A stretch of DNA of 64,000 nt from Shewanella sp. MTB7 (GTDB lineage: Bacteria; Pseudomonadota; Gammaproteobacteria; Enterobacterales; Shewanellaceae). The notes beneath the pieces are model-generated. The model had not been told where the DNA came from. It ran no database searches and saw nothing but the letters and a program-made list of their open reading frames with translations. Position numbers and translations under genes: made by a program. This document shows, piece after piece, positions 57,178 through 64,000 of this stretch (position 1 is its first letter; each line of letters opens with the position of its first letter). Location: contig NZ_CP085636.1 of NCBI RefSeq assembly GCF_027571385.1, positions 2,046,001-2,110,000 of the forward strand. Reading direction: 5' to 3'.

Positions 57178-58650
57178 ATGTTAAGATTAAAAAAAGAAGC
57201 ACTTACTTTTGATGATGTGTTGCTGGTTCCAGCTCACTCTACCGTTCTCCCTAATACTGCCATTCTCAAGACTCGTCTGACTAATACGATAGAACTGAAC
57301 ACACCTATAGTGTCTGCAGCCATGGATACTGTGACTGAAGCTCGCTTAGCGATCGCGATCGCTCAGGAAGGTGGACTCGGTTTTATTCATAAGAATATGA
57401 CCATTGAGCAACAGGCCGAAGAAGTTCGTAAGGTTAAAATTTACGAAGCGGGTATTGTTCAACAACCTGTCACTGTGACGCCGACCACTACACTCGAGCA
57501 ACTTAAAGTACTGACTGAGAAAAACGGTTTTGCTGGTTACCCAGTCGTGAATGACGCACATGAACTTGTGGGTATCATAACTGGTCGTGATGTGCGTTTT
57601 ATCACTGATTGGACTCGTACCGTTGATCAAGTGATGACGCCTAAAGATCGCCTTGTGACGGTACTTGAAGGTACTAAGTTAGATGAAGTTCAAACGCTTA
57701 TGCATTCTCATCGTGTTGAGAAGGTGTTAGTGGTTGATACTAATTTTAAGCTTAAAGGCCTTATTACAGTGAAGGATTTCCAAAAAGCTGAGCGTAAGCC
57801 TAATGCATGTAAGGATGAGTTAGGTCGTCTGCGTGTTGGTGCCGCCGTTGGCGCTGGTCCTGGTAATGAAGCGCGTGTGGATGCTTTAGTTGCTGCAGGT
57901 GTTGATATTTTACTTATTGACTCTTCACATGGTCATTCTGAAGGCGTATTACAGCGTATTCGTGACACTCGAGCCAAATACCCCGATCTTCAAATTGTGG
58001 GTGGCAATGTGGCAACCGCTGAAGGTGCATTGGCGTTAGTAGAAGCGGGTGTTAATGCCGTTAAAGTCGGTATTGGTCCTGGTTCTATTTGTACTACTCG
58101 TATTGTTACGGGTGTCGGTGTGCCACAGATAACAGCCGTTTCAGATGCAGCTGAAGCAATTAAACATCTTAATATTCCTGTTATCGCCGATGGTGGTATT
58201 CGTTTCTCTGGTGATTTAGCTAAAGCCTTAGCCGCTGGTGCATCATGCATCATGGCCGGTTCTATGTTTGCTGGAACGGATGAAGCGCCTGGTGAAACAG
58301 AGCTTTATAATGGTCGTGCTTATAAGTCTTACCGCGGTATGGGCTCATTGGGTGCAATGACGCAGACTCAAGGTTCTTCAGATCGTTACTTCCAAAGTGA
58401 CAATGCTGCTGACAAACTTGTGCCTGAAGGTATTGAAGGTCGTGTTGCTTACAAAGGCAAGCTGAAAGAGATTATCCATCAACATATGGGCGGTTTACGT
58501 TCATGCATGGGTCTTACCGGTTGTGCAACCATTAAAGAGCTTAATGAAAAAGCAGAATTTGTAAAAATCACGTCTGCAGGCATGGGCGAATCTCATGTCC
58601 ACGATGTGGTGATTAGCAAAGAAGCACCGAACTATAGCTTTGGTTCATAA
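57178..58650 (+). CDS. guaB: IMP dehydrogenase
   Basis: 490 residues from ATG 57178 ([21 protein letters not shown]). Two CBS domains sit in the TIM barrel (about 95-205). The catalytic loop [11 protein letters not shown] holds the active-site cysteine, and [14 protein letters not shown] [10 protein letters not shown] is the flap region. It oxidises IMP to XMP, the first step in GMP formation, ahead of GuaA. An upstream frame to 56998 overlaps xseA and is rejected. Confidence 0.97.
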   Translation: MLRLKKEALTFDDVLLVPAHSTVLPNTAILKTRLTNTIELNTPIVSAAMDTVTEARLAIAIAQEGGLGFIHKNMTIEQQAEEVRKVKIYEAGIVQQPVTVTPTTTLEQLKVLTEKNGFAGYPVVNDAHELVGIITGRDVRFITDWTRTVDQVMTPKDRLVTVLEGTKLDEVQTLMHSHRVEKVLVVDTNFKLKGLITVKDFQKAERKPNACKDELGRLRVGAAVGAGPGNEARVDALVAAGVDILLIDSSHGHSEGVLQRIRDTRAKYPDLQIVGGNVATAEGALALVEAGVNAVKVGIGPGSICTTRIVTGVGVPQITAVSDAAEAIKHLNIPVIADGGIRFSGDLAKALAAGASCIMAGSMFAGTDEAPGETELYNGRAYKSYRGMGSLGAMTQTQGSSDRYFQSDNAADKLVPEGIEGRVAYKGKLKEIIHQHMGGLRSCMGLTGCATIKELNEKAEFVKITSAGMGESHVHDVVISKEAPNYSFGS

Positions 58651-58672
58651 TTTAATCTGTAAAAGATGATTG

Positions 58673-58699
58673 AAACGGGCGACATTAGGTCGCCCGTTT
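58673..58699 (+). terminator. hairpin between guaB and guaA
   Basis: AAACGGGCGAC (58673-58683), loop ATTAG, GTCGCCCGTTT (58689-58699), a perfect 11-bp stem. The T-run is short (TTT, then G), so termination may be partial, allowing read-through to guaA. Confidence 0.75.
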
Positions 58700-58779
58700 G
58701 TTAATCCATTTTAGTCAATCTTAGTCTCAACACGAGCTAAGGTAGATATTGGCCATTTAGACAAAATAAAGGTTTCTCC

Positions 58780-60357
58780 ATGAGCAATATTCATGAGCAT
58801 AAGATCCTAATCTTAGATTTTGGTTCTCAGTACACTCAATTGATCGCACGTCGTATTCGTGAAATTGGTGTTTACTGTGAACTTTGGGCTTGGGACGTTT
58901 CTGAAGCACAAATTAAAGAGTTCGCGCCAAATGGCATCATCTTAGCCGGTGGTCCTGAAAGTGTAACTGCAGCAGACTCTCCACGTGCATCAGAGTATGT
59001 TTTCAATGCGGGTATCCCAGTTCTTGGGATCTGTTACGGCATGCAAACCATGTCTGAACAGCTTGGTGGTAAGGTTATCCAAGGCGTAGGTGAAGGTGAA
59101 TTTGGTTATGCACAGGTTGAACTTCAGACTTCGTCTGAACTGTTCAAAAGTATCGAAGATGCAATCAGTGATTCAGGTAAGCCGCTGTTAGATGTGTGGA
59201 TGAGCCACGGTGATAAAGTCTCTGAGATCCCTGAAGGTTTCGTGACTGTTGCGACCACTGCAACTTGCCCTTATGCAGCAATGGCCAACGAAGATAAAAA
59301 ATTCTACGGCGTACAGTTCCACCCAGAAGTGACGCATACTCGTCAGGGTATGCGTATGCTTGAGCATTTTGCATTGGACATTTGTCAGTGTGAAGCGAAC
59401 TGGAAACCGTCATCAATTATCGAAGATGCAATCGAGAAGCTGAAGCTACAGATTGGTGACGATGAAGTGATTTTGGGCTTATCTGGTGGTGTAGATTCAT
59501 CCGTTGTGGCTATGTTGCTTCACCGTGCTATCGGTGACAAGTTGACCTGCGTATTTGTTGACAATGGTTTGCTTCGTCTCAATGAAGCTGAGCAAGTGAT
59601 GGATATGTTTGGCGATCACTTCGGACTTAAGATTGTCCATGTTGACGCTGAAAACCGTTTCTTAGATGCGATGCAAGGTGAAGCTGAGCCTGAAGCTAAG
59701 CGTAAAATCATCGGTCGTGTTTTTGTCGAGATTTTCGATGAAGAATCTAAGAAATGTGCCAATGCTAAATGGCTTGCTCAAGGCACTATCTACCCAGATG
59801 TGATTGAGTCAGCTGGCAGCGCAACCGGTAAAGCACACTGCATTAAGTCACACCATAACGTCGGCGGATTGCCAGATGATATGGAGATGGGGTTAGTTGA
59901 GCCATTGCGTGAATTGTTTAAAGATGAAGTGCGCAAGATTGGTCTAGAGCTAGGTCTGCCATATGACATGCTTTACCGTCATCCATTCCCTGGACCGGGT
60001 CTAGGTGTGCGTGTATTAGGTGAAGTGAAGAAAGAGTATTGCGATCTACTTCGTCTTGCCGATGCTATCTTTATCGAAGAACTGCACAAAGCCGATCTTT
60101 ACAATAAAGTCAGCCAAGCATTTACTGTGTTCCTACCTGTACGCTCAGTTGGCGTGATGGGTGATGGCCGTAAATATGATTGGGTTGTTTCACTGCGCGC
60201 AGTTGAGACCATTGACTTTATGACAGCCCATTGGGCACATCTTCCTTATGATTTCCTCGGTCGTGTATCGAACCGTATTATCAATGAAGTCGATGGGATC
60301 TCTCGCGTTGTCTATGATATTTCAGGTAAGCCACCTGCGACTATCGAGTGGGAATAA
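58780..60357 (+). CDS. guaA: GMP synthase (glutamine-hydrolysing)
   Basis: 525 residues. The N-terminal class I glutamine amidotransferase shows the nucleophile in GICYGMQ (about 84-90) with the triad histidine in QFHPEVTHT. The synthetase part has the P-loop [13 protein letters not shown] (about 233-245) and the C-terminal dimerisation domain ([15 protein letters not shown]). It converts XMP to GMP. Downstream of guaB. Confidence 0.98.
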   Translation: MSNIHEHKILILDFGSQYTQLIARRIREIGVYCELWAWDVSEAQIKEFAPNGIILAGGPESVTAADSPRASEYVFNAGIPVLGICYGMQTMSEQLGGKVIQGVGEGEFGYAQVELQTSSELFKSIEDAISDSGKPLLDVWMSHGDKVSEIPEGFVTVATTATCPYAAMANEDKKFYGVQFHPEVTHTRQGMRMLEHFALDICQCEANWKPSSIIEDAIEKLKLQIGDDEVILGLSGGVDSSVVAMLLHRAIGDKLTCVFVDNGLLRLNEAEQVMDMFGDHFGLKIVHVDAENRFLDAMQGEAEPEAKRKIIGRVFVEIFDEESKKCANAKWLAQGTIYPDVIESAGSATGKAHCIKSHHNVGGLPDDMEMGLVEPLRELFKDEVRKIGLELGLPYDMLYRHPFPGPGLGVRVLGEVKKEYCDLLRLADAIFIEELHKADLYNKVSQAFTVFLPVRSVGVMGDGRKYDWVVSLRAVETIDFMTAHWAHLPYDFLGRVSNRIINEVDGISRVVYDISGKPPATIEWE

Positions 60358-60386
60358 TCACTTAAAGTGATTATTTTAAGAGAAGT

Positions 60387-60421
60387 AAAAGGGCTAGGGT
60401 ACTTGTTACGCTAACCCTTTT
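60387..60421 (+). terminator. terminator after guaA
   Basis: AAAAGGGCTAG (60387-60397) pairs with CTAACCCTTTT (60411-60421) with one G-T wobble and a 13-nt loop; the right arm supplies the T-run. Confidence 0.8.
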
Positions 60422-60458
60422 GTCATTACGATATCTAAAGCTTAAATAACGTTATCTT

Positions 60459-60989
60459 ATGGGGTGTGGCTTGTCACAAACAGAACGCGATATTCATTAT
60501 ATGAAAATGGCAATGGATATGGCCGTAAAAGCCGAAGAGAAAGGTGAGGTTCCCGTTGGTGCCATATTGGTTAAAGATGACGAGGTAATAAGCGCAGGAT
60601 TTAATTTTTGTATTGGCTTACATGACCCATCAGCCCATGCCGAGATGCAGTGTTTGCGTCAGGCGGGTAAAGTGATAGAAAATTATCGTCTGTTAGATAC
60701 CACTTTATATGTCACGCTAGAGCCCTGTGCTATGTGCGCTGGTGCTATGGTTCATTCTCGCGTGTCCCGTTTAGTCTTTGGTGCTAATGATGCTAAAACC
60801 GGTGCTGCGGGTACAGTGATCGATCTGGTGCGGCATCCGGTCTTTAATCACCAACTTGAGGTCACATCAGGCGTGTTGGCTGAAGAGTGTGCTGAACAGT
60901 TGAGTCAGTTTTTTAGACGTCGTCGAAAAGAGAAAAAAGCGCTTAAGCAACATGAAAAAGGTAACACTTCGAATAATGAAGCCAAGTGA
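60459..60989 (+). CDS. tadA: tRNA-specific adenosine deaminase TadA
   Basis: 176 residues. Zinc-site motifs: HAEMQCLRQ (His and catalytic Glu) and PCAMCAGAMVHSR (PCxxC). It deaminates A34 to inosine in tRNA-Arg(ACG) and is normally essential. Start ATG 60459 is taken; the first 15 residues are not conserved, so a start at 60501 is possible. Basic C-terminal tail (RRRRKEKKALKQHEK). Confidence 0.95.
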   Translation: MGCGLSQTERDIHYMKMAMDMAVKAEEKGEVPVGAILVKDDEVISAGFNFCIGLHDPSAHAEMQCLRQAGKVIENYRLLDTTLYVTLEPCAMCAGAMVHSRVSRLVFGANDAKTGAAGTVIDLVRHPVFNHQLEVTSGVLAEECAEQLSQFFRRRRKEKKALKQHEKGNTSNNEAK

Positions 60990-61232
60990 TTGAATGATTG
61001 GATTAGCCTGAGAGGAAAATGGAAGCTTGAGCAAATTTAATAGATTAACTGCGTGATGATACCGTGCAGTTAATCTAAAAGTGTGATTGATCTTAGATAG
61101 CTGGAGGTTGAATGCATGCGAAAAAGAGCTTCTGTCTATTGAGGGTTCTTTGATGCTTTAATTTCAATTGAGATCTGCGTCTTGCGGATACATTGTTTAT
61201 GGCTCTTCTTTTCATTGGCTATTCCTACTTTG

Positions 61233-62675
61233 TTATTGTGGCTGTGCACCGGATAACTCATTGACTTCTTGCCCTAACTGCTCGGCAAGTTGAGATTCCT
61301 CTCTTAAGGCTTGCTCATCTTCCATTATCTTGTTCTGATTATCTATCCAGACCAAGGTATCGTAATAACGTCTGATGTTATCAACATAATGTACAGCTTC
61401 GTTGCCACGGGCATAACCGTAGCGTGTTTGCTTATAATATTTTCGTTTTTGTAGTAAAGGTAGTACTTCTTTCAAATCTCGCCATGCACTTGGATTTAAT
61501 CCCATAGATTCTGCTAGCTTACGAGCATCTTCTACATGGCCATAACCGATATTATAGGAGGCTAACGCAAACCACATTCGCTCATTATCTGGGATTGATT
61601 CAGGCAATCGATTGAGGATATTAATAAGGTACTTCGCCCCTCCTTTAATGCTTTGCTCTGCATCGAGACGATTCTCTATTCCCATCTGTTTTGCTGTTGG
61701 CAATGTTAACATCATTAGGCCTCTAACGCCTGTAGGGGAACGCGCATTGGGATTCCAATGTGATTCTTGGTAGGCGGTGGCTGCTAATTTTCTCCAATCT
61801 AGATCGCCTGCATAATGTTGAAACCGTTCCTTGTACCTCGGAAGCTTATTGTCAATGGCCCTAAGAAATGCGCGGGTATCCACATAATCAAAACGTTTTA
61901 CGTGGGCAAAATATTTTTCATCAAGGTGGGCTAAGGTCCCATTAAGTTTCTCTTGATGCCAGAAGTTGAGTAGTTCGCTCATCAACTTATCGCTGTTCTG
62001 TGCCGGTAGCAGCCAGACAATGGCTTGTTTTTCTTTTAGGGTTAAACCGGCTCTAAGTTCAGGCATATAGCGTCGGCTTATCTCAAAAGTGGTTGAGTCG
62101 GCGATGGTATAGGTGATCTCTCCTCTGGCTATCATGGCCAAAAGCTCCTCGCTGTCTTTATCTTTCTCTTGCTCCCACACGAGTTCAGGGTACATTTTTT
62201 GTAGCTGAGACAGGGTTTCAACAAATGAGGAGTCAGTGATCACTGTAATATCATCTTCGAGTTGTGAAATGTCCTTAGGTTGCGGCGAACCCTGTTTATA
62301 AACCAGCACTTGGTTGACCCTATATAGAGGAGGGCCAAGCCTGAACTTTTCTCTGCGAGTGGGGGTGTCGGCAAGTCCTGCAGCGATAAAGTCAATCTCT
62401 CCTTTACCTAAAGCAAGATAAAGATCTTTGATATTGGAGTAGGGCTTCATCGCTAAATTTAAGTCTAGGTAGTCAGCAAAGCGACTGGCCATCTCATAAT
62501 CAAACCCTGCCTCACCTTGTCCTGTGGTGACGTAAACTTGAGAACCATAGAGAGTGCCTACATTCAATACTGTTTTCTCAATCACTTTTGGGGTTAACTT
62601 TGTTTCTTCCACTGTGACTCTCTGGCAGCCAGCCAGTAGTGTTAGAGTCAGTAAAATAAGCAAAATTCTATTCAT
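61233..62675 (-). CDS. mltF: membrane-bound lytic murein transglycosylase F
   Basis: 480 residues from ATG 62675 ([20 protein letters not shown]), lipobox LLAGC. Domain 1 (about 40-265) is an SBP_bac_3-like fold ([27 protein letters not shown]). Domain 2 (about 290-450) is a lysozyme-like transglycosylase with the catalytic Glu in [23 protein letters not shown]. It cleaves peptidoglycan to anhydromuropeptides at the outer membrane. Convergent with tadA. Confidence 0.95.
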   Translation of the reverse strand: MNRILLILLTLTLLAGCQRVTVEETKLTPKVIEKTVLNVGTLYGSQVYVTTGQGEAGFDYEMASRFADYLDLNLAMKPYSNIKDLYLALGKGEIDFIAAGLADTPTRREKFRLGPPLYRVNQVLVYKQGSPQPKDISQLEDDITVITDSSFVETLSQLQKMYPELVWEQEKDKDSEELLAMIARGEITYTIADSTTFEISRRYMPELRAGLTLKEKQAIVWLLPAQNSDKLMSELLNFWHQEKLNGTLAHLDEKYFAHVKRFDYVDTRAFLRAIDNKLPRYKERFQHYAGDLDWRKLAATAYQESHWNPNARSPTGVRGLMMLTLPTAKQMGIENRLDAEQSIKGGAKYLINILNRLPESIPDNERMWFALASYNIGYGHVEDARKLAESMGLNPSAWRDLKEVLPLLQKRKYYKQTRYGYARGNEAVHYVDNIRRYYDTLVWIDNQNKIMEDEQALREESQLAEQLGQEVNELSGAQPQ

Positions 62676-63112
62676 AAATACCAAAGTTGTTGTCGGTTAC
62701 CGAGTCATTTTCAATAAGCAAGTAGACAATTATATCATAGGTAACGTTAAACCCAATTTTTGCCGCGTTTTTCGTGAACCGAATGAATAATTCGGTGAAT
62801 ATTTGTTTATATTATGGTCTAAAGTTTTCCTCGCTAGTGTCTATTATTTTTCGTTATGGGCTATTTTTGCAAAATGAATTCAATGGGTAAAATATGAGAT
62901 ATAACAACTTGAGTCATTATTGGTCGCTAAATCGCCAAAATCACATCATTTATTGTAAAACAAACCATTTATGAGCCGATATTAGTGTTTGTTTGTATTT
63001 GTCAGCAAACACTGTTTTTAACAAAATACTACGGGTGATTTGTCGGAAATATTTCCCTATAATAGCGCCAGATCTGACCCTGCAATTATAATTTATAAGG
63101 TGAAATGACGTG
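62676..63112. other. 437-bp divergent region between mltF and purL
   Basis: No gene is visible. A weak PurR-box-like string (AGCAAACACTGTTTTT near 63005-63020) is about 95 bp before purL but matches poorly. The purL ribosome site AAGG is at 63097-63100. Confidence 0.35.
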
Positions 63113-64000
63113 ATGGAGATCATCCGCGGAGCCCCTGCTTTATCAGCGTTTAGAGTTCAAAAATTAATGGAAGCTTTTGACAATGAATTACTTCCTATTA
63201 GCGGTATTTATGCTGAATATATCCATTTAGCCGATTTGTCTGAACCTCTTGATAAGAGTGAAGCTGAACAACTCGCCAAACTCCTCACCTATGGTCCAGC
63301 TATCGAAGCGCATGAACCACAAGGTTCACTCTATTTTGTGACTCCACGTCCTGGCACTATTTCACCTTGGTCATCTAAGGCAACGGATATTGCTCATAAC
63401 TGTGGTCTTAACAAAATAAGCCGCCTAGAGCGTGGTGTTGCTTATTACGTTGAGTCGGATGCGCTCAGCAGTGAACAACAAAAAACACTCAATACTTTGA
63501 TTCATGACCGTATGGTCGAAGTGATGCTGACGAGTTTTGATAAGGCCGACATTCTTTTTGCACATACGCAGCCTAAAGCAGTCGCTAGCGTCAATGTGCT
63601 AGTCGAAGGGCGTAGTGCGCTGGAGAAAGCCAATAACGATTTAGGATTGGCACTGGCTGATGATGAGATAGATTATCTGGTTGAGAATTTTATTAAGCTA
63701 GGCCGGGATCCTAATGACGTAGAGTTGATGATGTTTGCTCAAGCGAACTCAGAGCATTGCCGTCATAAGATATTTAATGCGGATTGGACGATTGATGGGG
63801 TAGTTCAGCCAAAATCTTTATTCAAGATGATCAAAAATACCTTTGAGAAGACGCCTGATGGTGTCTTGTCTGCATATAAAGATAATGCCGCGGTAATGGA
63901 AGGCTATGAAGCTGGCCGTTTCTTCCCTGAAGATAATGGTGTTTATGCTTATCACACCGAGCCAATGCATATCTTGATGAAAGTGGAGACCCATAACCAC
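63113..64000 (+). CDS. purL: phosphoribosylformylglycinamidine synthase, N-terminal part (runs off the window)
   Basis: The first 296 codons of a large PurL of about 1,290 residues; the reading frame is still open at the window end. It starts [19 protein letters not shown], as in other gammaproteobacterial PurL. The N-terminal domain is followed by the linker and the start of the FGAM synthase domain ([18 protein letters not shown], and METHNH-like VETHNH at the very end). It converts FGAR to FGAM in purine synthesis. GTG 63110 is immediately before the ATG. Confidence 0.95.
   Translation, partial: MEIIRGAPALSAFRVQKLMEAFDNELLPISGIYAEYIHLADLSEPLDKSEAEQLAKLLTYGPAIEAHEPQGSLYFVTPRPGTISPWSSKATDIAHNCGLNKISRLERGVAYYVESDALSSEQQKTLNTLIHDRMVEVMLTSFDKADILFAHTQPKAVASVNVLVEGRSALEKANNDLGLALADDEIDYLVENFIKLGRDPNDVELMMFAQANSEHCRHKIFNADWTIDGVVQPKSLFKMIKNTFEKTPDGVLSAYKDNAAVMEGYEAGRFFPEDNGVYAYHTEPMHILMKVETHNH

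Noticed and set aside
63005..63020. PurR-box-like sequence before purL
   Set aside because: The match to the ACGCAAACGTTTGCGT pattern is weak and I could not compare with other pur promoters.
1..64000. CRISPR arrays, tRNA or rRNA genes
   Set aside because: No regularly spaced repeats and no tRNA or rRNA sequence were found by eye; the only RNA gene is tmRNA.

Overview
The window is chromosomal DNA of a marine gammaproteobacterium, almost certainly a Shewanella. The reasons are the smpB-ssrA-ratA-rnfH-bamE block followed by a SonM/SonA-type split borosin pair (a Shewanella signature), the rlmN-pilW-rodZ-ispG-hisS-yfgM-bamB-der cluster, and the xseA/guaB-guaA-tadA-mltF-purL order. No tRNA or rRNA gene and no CRISPR array were seen. 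Assignments come from reading protein motifs by eye; no search was run.

Positions 1-1900 hold a small operon for an exported thioredoxin, a CcdA-type membrane protein and an exported HAD hydrolase. Positions 2438-16190 look like a genomic island ending at the 3' end of the tmRNA gene. Next to ssrA lies a P4-type tyrosine integrase; further in are remains of IS982, Tn3-family and ISL3 elements. The main cargo is an AT-rich alternate (CS1/CFA-type) chaperone-usher pilus operon: pilin, chaperone, usher, minor subunit, tip-like protein, a c-di-GMP phosphodiesterase (EAL) and an OmpA-like protein. The chaperone and usher genes are both interrupted as read here.

Positions 16190-24768 carry tmRNA and smpB (minus strand), ratA, rnfH and bamE, then the borosin methyltransferase and its precursor peptide, a TPR-GGDEF protein and an HDOD-GAF protein. 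The precursor keeps the expected leader region but its C-terminal core is very different from the one I recall for S. oneidensis SonA.

Positions 24810-34606 are mostly minus strand: an NTF2-like exported protein, an MtfA-like peptidase, an overlapping pair made of a periplasmic solute-binding protein and a membrane diguanylate cyclase, a UshA-like phosphatase and a CorC/CNNM protein. A MITE-like repeat lies near 31.4-31.6 kb.

Positions 34836-43825 are the conserved rlmN to der cluster. Positions 43896-55722 are lineage-specific: the D-serine locus (dsdC-like, dsdX, dsdA), a HELTH lipoprotein, a CYTH protein, a methyltransferase, an acetyltransferase, a potassium channel, an APC-like permease with a coupled 23-codon leader ORF, a REP-associated transposase scrap, pirin, DoxX and a LysR regulator. 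Positions 55729-64000 return to core genes: xseA, guaB, guaA, tadA, mltF and the first 296 codons of purL.

Cyclic-di-GMP is a theme: one EAL protein, two GGDEF proteins with different sensor domains and an HDOD-GAF protein all fall within 20 kb.
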